Below are positions 30,532 to 41,275 of a DNA stretch of 47,148 nucleotides, one piece after another. The stretch comes from Cymbomonas tetramitiformis (lineage: Eukaryota; Chlorophyta; Pyramimonadophyceae; Pyramimonadales; Pyramimonadaceae), in NCBI GenBank assembly GCA_001247695.2, contig LGRX02033503.1, forward strand, positions 1 through 47,148. Reading direction: 5' to 3'. Position 1 is the first letter of the stretch. Each line of letters starts with the position of its first letter. The position numbers and the translations under genes are program-made. The notes below the pieces were generated by a model that saw only the letters and a list, made by a program, of their open reading frames with translations, did no database searches and was not told where the DNA came from.

Positions 30532-31240
30532 TGGGCCGAGAGCCAGAGAGGCGACGGCGGCACAAAGGCGGCACGGTTGACTTCATGCAAGTCAACCGGC
30601 TCACCATGCACAGGTGCAGAGGCCCGCGGCAGCAGCTGCCCGTCAGTGGTCGGCTCAGCGACACCACCAGCAAGCGGACCGCTGACCGCAGCAAATGCAA
30701 CACGGCCAATAGAGAGATGCTCAACAGGTGCAGACTCAGCAGAGGCAGCAGCATCCTTGAACTGCTGCAGAGCCGTAGGCTCTGGAGCAAAGGCATGCGC
30801 AGACAGCTCACAGATTTCAGGTTGCCCCACGAGAGCACACAAGTGCTCCATGGACCCCTCATCCCCAGCGTCATAGTACCGCTGAAAACGAAGGGCAAGC
30901 ACGTCGGAGTCATAAGACTCGACGGCTTGGCAGTAGGATGCCGAGATGGACAACGGGTGAGTGTCCTTGTGAGGACACTCACTGAGCCAATGCTTTGACC
31001 CAACGGCGCGGCACTTGTCGTGCCTGCACGTTGGGACAAATGTGCCAGACCGCTTGTCAAAAGCCACCTCCGAAGAGGCGGAATGAGTAAGCGGCTGCAC
31101 TCCAGGTCGGTGGAAATTGCGCGGAGTGTGCTTCCCATGAGGCGGCTTGGAGCCACCCTTCTTAAGGGAATCCACATCCCGCTGCAACTTGACCAACTGA
31201 GCACTGAGCCGTTCAACGGCCGAAGCCAGGCCAGTGTCAG
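30393..31240 (-). pseudogene. Element C second frame with zinc-binding motif
   Basis: After the first frame ends (31237), the neighbouring frame carries a coiled-coil-like ERLSAQLVKLQRDVDSLKK. A Cys/His cluster CRHDKCRAVGSKHWLSEC follows (about 30980-31034), a variant of the C-x4-C-x7-H-x4-C knuckle. Then comes an Ala/Pro-rich region. This is the expected nucleocapsid position behind gag. The frame switch is near 31240-31300. Confidence 0.5.
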
Positions 31241-32088
31241 TGGTGCAAGATGCTACATACAGACATGGGGCGCCCTGCAGTGCGCTTGCCCGAGAGCCGC
31301 GCGCAGCGGTACTGCTCGCGCACGCGCGCCTGCAGGGTGAGCAGACTCACAGCCGCACGCTGGTCAGCTCGAGCAAACGAGTCAACTAGCGTGGCGTAAG
31401 CCTGCCCAGATAGAGCAGAGAGGAACTGCCTTTTAACAACGTCTTCGGGCAGCGTCGTCAGACGCTGTGCATCCCGAAGACAGCTGTTAAAAAGGCGAAT
31501 CCCTGCATCAGGGTCATACTCATCAGAAATCTTCACATCAAGCAGCTCAGTCAAAGCATCGAACGGAGTCGACGCGTCAGCAAGCATACGCACCACCTCC
31601 AGGGTGGCGCGTTTGCCATCAGCAGGAACATCCGCACCAGAAGCCTCTACCCAATTACGGGCAGGAGACCCTGGCGCAGTCAGCAACAGCAGCACAGAGT
31701 ACAAAAGTTCATTGGCAGCAGGCAGAACAGGGGTGTCAGCAGCAGTCAGGTCAAACAGGGGTGCGAATGCCGTCGACTGTAGCGTGAAAAGCTGCTGAAG
31801 CTCTGACACCAACTGAGAAAAAATGTCCGAAGCTGATGTCTCGTCCCCACGGAATTTTGCGGCTTTGTCGCCCAGCACTTTTGTTGCTGCAGTTTTTGAA
31901 CTCTGAACGTCAAACGAATCTCTGCGCAACCGGTGCACGAGAGTGGCAGCCGCAGCCGAAGCTTCCGACGCAGCCGAATCCAACTGCGGAGTTGTGGGTG
32001 TTGCTGCATGTAACGCTCCAACATCATCGAAAATAGTTGCTAATTTACGCGCCCTAGCGCGTGTACGTGGTCTTTGTGGCGTATCCAT
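31237..32088 (-). CDS. gag-like capsid protein of element C
   Basis: The start is chosen at the ATG ending at 32088 (MDTPQRPRTRARARK), which follows the primer-binding site and a leader of about 390 bp; the frame is open further upstream but lacks protein character. The product is about 283 residues. It has a basic N-terminus and Ala-rich helices, then FSQLVSELQQLFTLQS and LTELLDVKISDEYDP. LPEDVVKRQFLSALSGQAY and a C-terminal helix end the protein. The helical pattern with a late L-x2-F-L-x-ALSG block resembles copia-type gag (UBN2/Retrotrans_gag folds). No knuckle lies in this frame; it is in the next one. Confidence 0.65.
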   Translation of the reverse strand: MDTPQRPRTRARARKLATIFDDVGALHAATPTTPQLDSAASEASAAAATLVHRLRRDSFDVQSSKTAATKVLGDKAAKFRGDETSASDIFSQLVSELQQLFTLQSTAFAPLFDLTAADTPVLPAANELLYSVLLLLTAPGSPARNWVEASGADVPADGKRATLEVVRMLADASTPFDALTELLDVKISDEYDPDAGIRLFNSCLRDAQRLTTLPEDVVKRQFLSALSGQAYATLVDSFARADQRAAVSLLTLQARVREQYRCARLSGKRTAGRPMSVCSILHH

Positions 32089-32484
32089 TATAAAATTGAC
32101 GGCGAGACGGGAATGTGGGCTAGCGGTGCGACAGTAGATGGTAATCCCGCAGCGGCCAATTCCTGCAGGAGTCTCAGCAAACAATAACACAATCAAGCAG
32201 GTCATGAGCCGAGTGGCTAATAGTGGGAGCGACCCACAAAACGCGGAGTGTCCTTTCCGCTGATCAGGCGGAACGTGAAGCATAACCATAACCAGCGACG
32301 ATACTGCTGCCAAATAAATGCCAAAAAAAACTGATCTCCACTTCAAAAGGAGGCCATACTGCGAAGAGAAAACCACTGTCTAAGGGGGCGCCCACCCCAT
32401 CTCTGTGTCAAAACTTAGCCAATCATGGCAACAGCTAGGCGCTGTGCCATCAGAATTACCGGGAAAGTGGTGACGCGCATAACC

Positions 32485-32719
32485 TGCGAGAACAGGTGTT
32501 CCGCTCGGTGAAAACGAACTGGCTAAGCTCCATAAGCAGTCCGGCCGAGTGCTTTTATCATGCATCTCGGAAACCCGGATAATACGAAATAATGACTGAC
32601 AGTACCGTACTACTGTACTGTCATCCTAGCTACTAGCGGAGTCACGGTTCCGATCAGAGACAGGTCAGGCTAGGGGCTATCAGAGCCCATAATAATAACC
32701 CTGAACCTAAAGTCCAGCA
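32485..32719 (-). repeat. 5' LTR of element C
   Basis: 235 bp, one base different from the left copy. It is followed on the minus strand by GGTTATGCGCG, the half-tRNA-type primer-binding site. Confidence 0.9.
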
Positions 32720-32724
32720 ACACT

Positions 32725-33845
32725 GCCTGATGGGTGAGGCATGTTAGGATACCGAGGGCAGGAAGTGAGCGACCTTACAACCACCCACACACCCACACAT
32801 GTATATATCTGACCGCCTTTGCCAACATATCCGTTACCGGCCTCTAAACAGTATTCTTATCCCACTGTTAAATTCACATTTTAGAAGCGTCGCACACGGG
32901 CTGGGGGTGTCGAGTATGTTGGTGCAGCCTTCAACGAAGATGGAGCATCAGGGAAGGCGAGCGAGTTCCAATAGCGGCACCTGCATATTCTCCAAAGTGG
33001 ATACCTTCGGCCAACGTTGACAAGTCTAGAGTTTCAGATATGTGTCGTGCTAGGGGCCTGGACGTTTTTAAATAAAATTTTTGTACACTTTGATTACAAA
33101 GACAATCCCATTCGGATTGAATTGCATTTTCCTAAACACTTCTTTTTATCATACGAGTAACGTAAACATATGCATTTGGAGGATGCACCATGTTGTTTTT
33201 TACAAACCCACCGTCTAAAATATTATCAACTTATCATTTGCCTTGCAATATGTACCCTTGCAAGTATGTAGCATGGAATGCTGATACCTCACGCGAGTTA
33301 GAGAAGGAAATGCAAAAATATTAAGTAATCATGCGGTTTACCTATTTGGTCTCGAAAACAAGCAAGTTGGAACTTTTGTGTAAGCCCACACTCATGGTAG
33401 CCAAAACCTTGAAATTTTACATCGAACATTGCTCGCTTAACGAAGACTACACTATTTTCCATACAAAATCGTTTCACCATTGTTAGCGTGCAATACGTCT
33501 TCAAGTGATTGCTGGACAACGGCTTGGAAGAAGTGCGTACAGAAACAAGCACAAAGCTACAATTTGCCTCGGGTGAGGGACATCTCAGCTCTCCAAGACT
33601 GTCCAGGTAAAAGCGTCACAGGCTGCTGGACCTGTCGTGGCACAAATGGTGGGAAACCACTTTCCAAACCTTGTCAGCCGCTTAGTCACCATTTTCTCAA
33701 AGATTGACCGAGCGGGTGACAATTTCACTAAACAAACTTGTGCATGACTTTTTGCCAAATTATAGCACATGCACGTTGTGCGAAAGCTTAACGATACTGA
33801 AATGTGGGATAAAATCAGGCAAGATAAAAAAATCACGGAACGCAC
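32725..33845. other. Intergenic and probable 3' end of the epimerase gene
   Basis: AT-rich. A minus-strand segment at 33650-33735 (KLSPARSIFEKMVTKRL) recalls the end of hexose-6-phosphate epimerases and may hold the last exon, but its splice sites do not join in frame with the exon ending at 33846-33849. Nothing else is recognised. Confidence 0.35.
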
Positions 33846-35314
33846 CACCGCATTTTCAACACAAATAAAGGTCTCAGAGTTCATTTTCTCTTGGAAAGGA
33901 TTCCACACGACGGCTTCTGGCCAGTTCGTACTCGAAATTTTCAGCGCACTTCCTGCCGAAAGCAAGCGCACTTTTCACATATATTTTGGAGAAAGCGACG
34001 GCTTGTGATATACGCTGATGAAGACAATTATTATCTCAGTGCTCTCCGTGCAAGATGCTCCGCCGCACACCCTAGAGTGGCTAGACAGCCTTAATTCACG
34101 TTCAAGAACAGAACACATATCGGATGTTCAGGACATATGAAAAGGCGACTTAGTCTGCGTTCCTTCACATCCTTGGTGAAAAACACAATCGTGGCAGCGA
34201 TCGAAGTCGTCCTACGGGAAAGGGCAAGCGACTCAAGGTACCTTGCTCTGTATCAACAACCCGGAGCTCGGGCGGGGCATCAAGGTAGACGCGGTCCGTA
34301 AAGCTGGTTAACCCCAAGGCGCCATCCTCAGCAAGCTTTTCTGGTGGATTCTTCGCGTCTTCAACTTTATCCAGATATTTTTGTCCTTCCCGCCCAAGCC
34401 CTTCGATCTCAACGTTCGCGATGTTTGACACCGCGAAATACGAGTGCAGCGCCGTTGAGAAAGCGAACTCCTCAGAAGCTTGCTGATTTATAACTAGAAG
34501 TGAAGTATGCAGATCAGCCTCCATAAGGGTGACTTTGTACAGAACTTCAAACTTGTGATTCCTGCGCGCCTCCCCAAGTCTGTTTCTTTGGAATAGTCGG
34601 GCTTACGGTTAGATATCTTAACGCTATAAGTCCCTAGCACTCTCCCGCTGATACTTATCGGGGAAAAGCAAGCTCCGGCACATCACTGGTGCCTTATAGT
34701 TCTAAATTCGCAAGGCAACGCATGTTGCGGTTGAAGGCTTGGTGTTGCGCAGTACAGACTTGGGATTCACCACATTTCGCGGGAGTACTCTGTTGGGAGG
34801 AGCTTTATGGTCACGGACGGAGCGTCTCCTCTTGTCTTGCAGGTGTCTTTGGCGTCGCAAACAGTCCACATCATGTTTCGAGCAAAGCCATGCTGTTGCA
34901 TTTCTCCTGCGCAAGTTACACACAAGAGCAGTTCGCACGCCTATTTTCTTGTTCAAGAGTAACATCCAAAACTTATATTGCTCCCTCTGTGTGTGTGTAA
35001 GCCAACACGTATGAAAAAAGCGTTCGTTCCGTGAGATTCCAGTGTTTACCTGGGCCAAACTGCGGGAAACAGTGTGGAACACCTCCTGAGATGGGTTTCG
35101 TTCCATCCATCGACAACAAGTCGAAGTCCCCTCGCATGGCAAGGACCTCCGCACCGTCCACTTTCCAGGAAACAATGTTGCCACCGAAGAGGTAAATCTT
35201 TGCCTCACTAACACCCGAACTGTGCACCAGGTGAACGTATGCAAAACCCTGGCGATCTTCCTCAAATCTAACCTGTTTGCATTCTTTGAAACTTGATGGG
35301 ATTTGCTCTAACAT
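33846..35314 (-). CDS. Glucose-6-phosphate 1-epimerase (hexose-6-phosphate mutarotase), spliced
   Basis: The enzyme interconverts alpha and beta anomers of glucose-6-phosphate and related hexose-6-phosphates, feeding glycolysis and the pentose phosphate pathway, probably in cytosol or plastid. Exons on the minus strand are 35314-35050 (from the Met MLEQIPSSFKE), 34906-34771, 34561-34242 and 33952-33846/33849. Junctions keep frame (phases 1, 2, 1) and introns are GT-AG. Family blocks appear in order: IYLFGGNIVSWK, GTKPISGGVPHCFPQFG, MQQHGFARNMMW (the catalytic His), FAFSTALHSYF (second conserved His), KYLDKVEDAKN, DRVYL, and WPEAVVWNPF with FICVENA near the end. The usual length is about 290-330 residues; about 275 are accounted for, so a short last exon is unresolved. 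No clear transit peptide is present at the chosen start. Confidence 0.9.
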
Positions 35315-35883
35315 CGTTTCGGTCCCCGCGAGTATCCTTTGTGTATCAGGGGGGTAATCTTATCAATATGTGGATGCTGTATGAAGATCTCTCATGCTCA
35401 AGTCGCAAATCTAATGTCTCCCTGACCGCCAGTTCTCACGCGATAACGCGAAAGGACTACACAACTCACAAGCGAACGGAAGGGTTCTTGTTTCATCTTT
35501 GCCCCCCATATTTTGGCGTTTCAAGTCGAGAAAAGCGCAGAAAAAATATATTAGAAATATAGAAAATCTAGACAAGTATCATGCCTTTCGTTCAATAAGG
35601 AGCCCGAAGAAAAACTAATGGAGCACAAACGCGACGAATTGAAAACATAAGCGACAATGCCGCACCGTGTTCCTTATACTCAGCGACTCAATGATTTCGT
35701 ACGAATGGCGGTTGAAGTGAAAAGCAAGTTTCTGTCATCATGCTGCTCCCACCTACTTCCTATCTCATATTAGAGAACTATGACCTTTCCGTCGTCGTCG
35801 TGTTGGCGTACAGCAGTGGAGTCCTTAACTTAGCTCAGCTGCCACCGAAACTTGCTTCAACCTGGTGAATTAGTATGTGAAGC
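35315..35883. promoter_or_regulatory. Divergent intergenic region between epimerase and GT90 genes
   Basis: The two start codons face away from each other across 569 bp, so both 5' UTRs and promoters must lie here. I see no convincing TATA box in a fixed position. The region is AT-rich around 35520-35600. Shared regulation is possible but not demonstrated. Confidence 0.5.
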
Positions 35884-38800
35884 ATGGCCGCTCCTCGTGC
35901 CAAACTGGCACTGCTTATCATAATATTACAAGGGAATATCTGTTCTGTCCAGTCCGACCTCGAGCTATATCTACCTTCCTTGATAAGTACCACTGGTGTA
36001 AGTAAAGTTCGCGCGCGGACGCAGGAGTCCCAGCCAAACCGAAACGATAGTTCTGCTAAGCCTGATACACGCTTCAAACAGCCTGCAACTGGATCGCTTT
36101 TGCCCGACCCTGCCTTGACTCCGAGAGTCAGCACGGCAGAAGCTCAGGTGTCTGCTGGTTCCAGGCTTATACACATTTTCCTTTGCAAGGCCGGCCTAAG
36201 AGATTTGCCTTCCTCCTTCGTGCAAAAATATTGTGCTGATGTAAAAACGCACTGCAGCGACGATGCGCAGTTGCTTGCATTCACCGAACGGGGTGTCCCA
36301 CTCTCTTCTCGAGCAGCGACCGCTGGCGTATCACGTTTCAGCGTCCAAACGCACTCTATGATCCTTTTCTTATGCAGCACAATATATGGCTTCCCGCAGG
36401 AAGTTCTTACGCTGCAACCGGAGAAAGGGCCGCTGCAATGGAAGCACATTGTGGAGGAGTATCTTGAGCCCTGGAATGAGCAACGCGGCGGTCGACCAAT
36501 CACGAAGAAGCTCCTCGACGATGCCACGCAAGCCTTGCGCCGCATCGAGTTCCCGGAAGGCTCGGAAGATATGCCTCGGCTAAGATATTCACCCGACGTG
36601 TGGCGAGCCCAGGTACACATCTGGAACACAGGCCACCTCCGTTTGGCCCTCTTTCAATCCTTCCCCTGATCTTGCTGCAAGGGCTATGAAACGACTATGG
36701 GATCTACCCTCACCCTGGGCTATGACATGGCGGTGGTATCTGCGCTCGTACTGGAGCACAGATAAGAAGCGGGCAGCTGTGGATACTTGAGGTCCATCTA
36801 CTCGAGGTACGAAGTAGGTCCAGCGTTGTCGTTCGGGCTCGTGACCGGCGATGGCTCGCGACCGCCGCCGGTGGCTCGCGACTGCGGCTCATGACCGCCT
36901 GATATCCCTGCTTGGAGCGTCCCTTCTTGCATCCCGCCCTGAGATGACAAACGCGACAGTTCCTTCGCGCTTGACAGCGCAGCAACCGCTCACAGAGCAT
37001 CGGAGGGAGGGCTGTTGTCTGACTGCACGCAGCCTTGGGCGCGCTACTCTGCGAGCATGAAATTGGTGCTCCTAGGTGCGCGTTTCGCTTACTCCACTCA
37101 CATCTCGGCTGCTATAGTTGCAGATGGGCTTTGTTGCCACTTGATGTGACCCTAATAACATATAAGGCTTGTGATAAGGCATGCTTGACAAGCGTACCTG
37201 CTTGCTCAACGAGAATGCGGCGCGCACCCTGCAGAAACTCTGCGCAGGCATCCCGACCTGCCTGACGTGGATATCATCGTCAACCAGTGGGACGAACCTT
37301 TGGTTTCAGCTAACGTGCATGCGTACCGCAACGCCACCCCCCCGCCCCTCTTCTCCACCACCCGGTCCCCGGACACCCACGACGTGCCCTTCCCGGATTT
37401 CTCCTTCTTCTACCCACTCACCCCGCATCGCCTACGCACGGAGCGCTGGGACCTTGCTCGGCCGAAGGTTCTGCGTGCCGGGGACAGCATCGCCTGGGAA
37501 GACAAGATCGATCGCGCAGCCTTCAGTGGCAACGTCCAGGCCGAGGTGCGTAGGATGAGAGCGTACCTGGGGTCTAGGTACTGGAGAGGGGTTGGAGGGT
37601 TGTCAGTGTAGAGGCAGCTTTGAGGGTGGGGGCGCTGGGGAGAGGGGGCGGAGTGTCCTTGGCGCAGTTCCGGAAGCGGGCCGCGCACACTGCGCGGGTG
37701 CACCCGGAGGACGTATTCATGAATTCTGCTGTGGTTTTTGATGTGAACTTGTCGTGCTTCGAGCATGCCTGGCTCCAGCAGCAGCTTCCCCATCGCAGGG
37801 CCAACCAGCCTGCCGAAGCGGTGACACGAGAGGAGCCCACCTGGCACGCGCAACAAGTGCGTGCGCTCACGTGCAGCGCCTTCCAAAAGTTTCGTTGTCG
37901 TGCTTTCATTGCCAGTCAAGCTTGCTGTGCCCACATTGTGGGGTGCAGGGGACTATGGGGAGTAGTTGTGGGGTGCACGGAACTATGGGGAGTAGTTGTG
38001 GGGTGCAGGGACTATGGGGGAGTAGTTGTGGGGTGCAGGGACTATATGTGGGGTGCAGGGGGGGGAAGTGCAGGGGACTGTGGGGTGCAGGGGACTATGG
38101 GGGGTAGGGGGCAGGGACTATAGTTGTGGGGTTTGCAGGGAGCTGTGTGGATGTCCAACTAGAGGCTGCAGGGGGCTGCACTATCGGGACTTGGGAGTGC
38201 AGGTAGCTGCAGGGAAGTGGATGCGAGGCGACCAGAGAGATGTTTGCTGGATGGACTTCCATGAACTCTGCCGCTTCAAGTACCTGGTACCTTTAAGTGC
38301 TTGGACCCTGAAAGGCCCTAAACCCTCCCATATCCAGTGACCCCCCTTCAAATGTGGATCCTAAGCCCTACACGGTCCCATATCCTCGTTCTTCATATTC
38401 TCAGGATCCTCTCTTCCCACATCCTCATTCTTAATTTCTCAGGATCCTCCCATCCCACATCCTCGTTCTCTACATCTCAGCGCCCCCTTCCTATCCTCAT
38501 TCTCACTTCTCAGGTCCCATCCCTTCCCATCTCAGCGTCCTCCCTTCCCATCCGCGTTCTCCATATCTTCATCCGCTTCCATATTTCAGATCCCCCTTCC
38601 CACATCCGCGTTCTCCATATCTCAGGATTCCCCCTTCCCACATCCTTGTTTCAAGTATGTGTTCAAGTATACGTGATTCCAACCTGTGCCACCAAGGCTT
38701 GGCAGCACACACTGAAGGGCTGACATGGCAAGGCACAAAGTTCTGAACTGTCTCGAGTGCATGTAGTATTTCCCGGGGCTGGCAAGGAATCAGGGTGCTT

Positions 38801-40597
38801 GAACGATTAATTTTGACTCGGCCCGTTGATGAGAATGGTCCTCCATTTGCCTCTGTTGATGAATTGCCCTCTCGCTTTGGTCAGCTGGGGTATCTTCAAC
38901 CTCGACGGCCGGTTGAGCAGCATTTAGAAGGAGCGCATCCCTTCCAATACTCCTTCCAGACACAGTTGCAAATTTCCTGGGGAGACGGGCAGGTCAGCAT
39001 CAGTGGCAACACCTACTCCAACCGTCTCAAGTACCTGTTCCTTTGCAACTCGGTGGTGATTAACATCCGCAAGAAAGGCAGCTTCCGGGAATTTTTCGAG
39101 CCTTTACTCACCCCAGGGCAGCACTTCATCCAGGTACATCTTGGCTGCGAGAGTGTCAGTGCCTGGTCACACTGCATAGCTCCCAGGACATCCGGACGGC
39201 CCTGGTAGACCCACCTCAGTCTGGCGCAGGCCCGGCCCTGGTAGACCCACCTCAGTCTGGCGCAGGCCCGGCTCTGGCAGACCCACCTCAGTCTGGCGCA
39301 GGCCCGGCCTTGGCCCTGAGACCCACCTCAGTCTGGCGCAGGCCCGGCCCTGGTAGACCCACCTCAGTCTGGCAGGCCCGGCCTCTGGTAGTCTGGCGCA
39401 GGCCCGGCCCGGTAGACCCACCTCAGTCTGGCGCAGGCCCGGCCCTGGTAGACCCACCTCAGTCTGGCGCAGGCCGCGGCCCTGGTAGACCCACCTCAGT
39501 CTGGCGCAGGCCCGGCCCTGGTAGACCCACCTCAGTCTGGCGCAGGCCCGGCCCTGGTAGACCCACCTCAATCTGGCGCAGGACCGGCCCTGGTACCCAC
39601 CGCTCTGGCGCAGGCCCGGCCTGGTAGAGACCCTCAGTGGCGCAGGACCGGCCCTGGTAGACCCACCTCAGTCTAGCGCAGGACCGGCCCTGGTAGACCC
39701 ACCTCAGTCTGGCGCAGGCCCGGCCCTGGTAGACCCACCTCAGTCTTGGCGCAGGCCCGGCCCTAGTAGCGAGTAACTGCCCCAACAGATGGATTACACA
39801 AAAGCGAGGTCACAGGATTGGCAAACACTTTTGCGAGGTGAGCTGCTGTGGTATGCTGACGTGTGAGCTCGGGGCAGCGCAGTTGGATGATGTGCGTGAA
39901 CTCCCGCGGGTGGTTGCGGAGTTGCGTGCAAATGACCACTTGGCTGAGGCCATGGCACGGCGCGGAACCGCCATCATGTCCCGCATGGACACTTCTGCGG
40001 TAGGCTGCTCCCAACTTCATCTGCCGTCACGTCTCGCATGCAAACTGCGAGCATGCCCCACCCATATACATACATGATCGGCTTGCCCAAACCCCAGCTG
40101 CAACCATGTCCCGCATGAAGTGCCAACATCACGCATATGGGTACTGCCGTCTTGGGAGGCTGGCTGGTCATCGATTCATAACTGCTCCGCTGGGACTTGG
40201 AGCCGACAGTTAGCATGCGTATACGGACCTTATCAATCGGGACAAGTTGTGTGTAGTGATAAAGCCACCAGTGGAGCTGCCTGTTTGCATGCCGTTCCCA
40301 CCACCGTTGGTCCCCTGAGGCCAGAGATGATTGGGTCGCTTAACAGGGCCAGAACCATCACGTGCGGTGGAGGTGTCTCTACAGGTATGCGATTACGTGG
40401 CCGAAGCACTGACGCAGTATGCAAAGCACAGCACCTTCACGGCACAGCCAATCCCCTATGGTCGACCCTTTCTTTGTCCTCCGTTGCGCTCCTCCACACC
40501 CACAATGCACAGCGCAGTGATGGGGCGGTTTCAGTGCCATTTCTGTGTGCTGCAACGTTTTCTCCTTCAGTATCTTCGCCGATTGATTTGGGCATAA
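35884..40597 (+). CDS. GT90 / CAP10-domain glycosyltransferase (protein O-glucosyltransferase-like), spliced
   Basis: CAP10/GT90 enzymes transfer glucose or xylose from UDP-sugars to protein or polysaccharide in the secretory pathway. The first exon (35884-36612) starts with a hydrophobic signal (MAAPRAKLALLIIILQG) and has the YLEPWNEQRGG block of the N-terminal half. Later exons are about 37193-37545 (HPDLPDVDIIVNQWDEP, VPFPDFSF, IAWEDKIDRAAFSGN), 37668-37856, 38203-38286 (DFHELCRFKYL), 38993-39133 (SISGNTYSNRLKYLFLCNSV, the sugar-nucleotide region, then FFEPLLTPGQHFI), 39883-39999 (LRANDHLAEAMARRG) and 40385 to a stop at 40597 (VAEALTQYAKHSTF). All resolved junctions are GT-AG in phase 0. 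An exon between 36613 and 37190 is probably missing from this list. The last exon may be spliced earlier than the stop. Several introns are minisatellites. Confidence 0.87.
37938..38140 (+). repeat. G-rich minisatellite in GT90 intron
   Basis: Units of about 40 bp contain TGTGGGGTGCAGGGACTATG and GGGGAGTAGT, about four to five imperfect copies, then shorter TGGGGTGCAGGG words. The array fills most of the intron 37857-38202. Multiple GGGG runs on the coding strand could form G-quadruplexes. Confidence 0.85.
38345..38655 (+). repeat. Pyrimidine-rich minisatellite in GT90 intron
   Basis: About seven imperfect units of roughly 40-50 bp share CCCACATCC, GTTCTCCATATCTCAG and CCCCCTTCC words. It occupies much of the intron 38287-38992 and is strongly C/T-biased on the coding strand. 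Confidence 0.8.
39199..39768 (+). repeat. 36-bp minisatellite in GT90 intron
   Basis: About fifteen units of 36 bp contain GGTAGACCCACCTCAGTCTG followed by GCGCAGGCCCGGCC. Several units carry deletions (for example near 39375 and 39590). The array sits in the intron 39134-39882. Both strands stay open across it because the period is a multiple of three; those frames are artefacts. Confidence 0.92.
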
Positions 40598-40943
40598 CCC
40601 TTGGTCCGTCGCTGACGTGGACCCAATTGTTGCATGAGGGATTGAATGCCACTTGCACCTGAACCACGACAGTTCAGGATGTGTCTCCATTGTGTTGCGC
40701 TCCGTCATCGCAAGCTCTGCACCTTTCCTGTCATCGCCTGTGCCAGCCCTCTCCAGATACAAGCGCGCTGTATTCTCCAAAGCATCGAACACTTCCATCG
40801 GTGGCTCCATTCGTTACGCACGCCACACGCAGGGCAAAACGCTGTACTGAGTCTGTGACAGGCACTGCCCCTTCTCCTTGATGAGCGCTCCATGTGGGCC
40901 TGCACAGGCGGGAGCTGTGCAAGATGGTGATGTGAGGAAATCT

Positions 40944-41130
40944 GTGCGGGAGGCTGATGTGAGGGAGACACTTCTGGTGGGATGGCCGCTGTGTGTCTGC
41001 TCGCACTGGTTGAACTAGTGTGGGAGGCTGATGTGAGGAGGCACTTCTGGTGGGATGGCCGCTGTGTGTCTGCTCGCACTGGTTGAACTAGTGCGGGAGG
41101 CTGATGTGAGGGAGGCACTTCTGATGGGAT
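40944..41130. repeat. 74-bp tandem repeat, about 2.5 copies
   Basis: Copies begin at 40944, 41018 and 41091 (GTGYGGGAGGCTGATGTGAG). The first two are nearly identical, and the third fades out by 41130. It lies downstream of the last recognised GT90 exon. Confidence 0.85.
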
Positions 41131-41156
41131 GGGGTTGTTTGCAAACTCACTGCAGC

Positions 41157-41275
41157 TCAGCAGATTGTTTGTGAGGATGATCTCTGGGCGCGATACGGCT
41201 TTGATGGGACCTTGGATCGCGATCAGAACTATTTGACCCATGACACCAGCCGCTGCCTCGCCACAGGCGCTGGCT
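41157..41275 (+). CDS. Possible exon of an unrecognised gene
   Basis: After a CTGCAGCTCAG acceptor-like site the plus frame reads QIVCEDDLWARYGFDGTLD and then a block ending HDTSRCLATG, which looks like real protein, but I cannot assign a family. It lies about 560 bp beyond the last GT90 exon and could belong to it or to a neighbour. Opposite-strand frames across the same DNA are also open, so strand is uncertain. Confidence 0.25.

Larger units (their letters stand above)
29411..32719 (-). mobile_element. LTR element C: copia-like, gag-only, recent insertion
   Basis: Two 235-bp LTRs (29411-29645 and 32485-32719) differ at a single base, which I place in the GTACNGTAC palindromic part. ACACT flanks both sides (29406-29410 and 32720-32724). 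The coding strand is minus: the 5' LTR is the right-hand copy and GGTTATGCGCG (32474-32484) follows it as primer-binding site. The LTR starts TGCTGGA like those of A and B. The interior holds only gag-like frames with a zinc-binding motif, and no protease, integrase or RT. Near-identical LTRs mean a young insertion mobilised by another element's enzymes. Confidence 0.92.

Noticed and set aside
39167..39785. Long frames on both strands across the 36-bp repeat (repeated GRACARLRWVYQ-like peptides)
   Set aside because: The period is divisible by three, so any open unit stays open. The array lies between two well-supported exons with good splice sites, so it is intronic.
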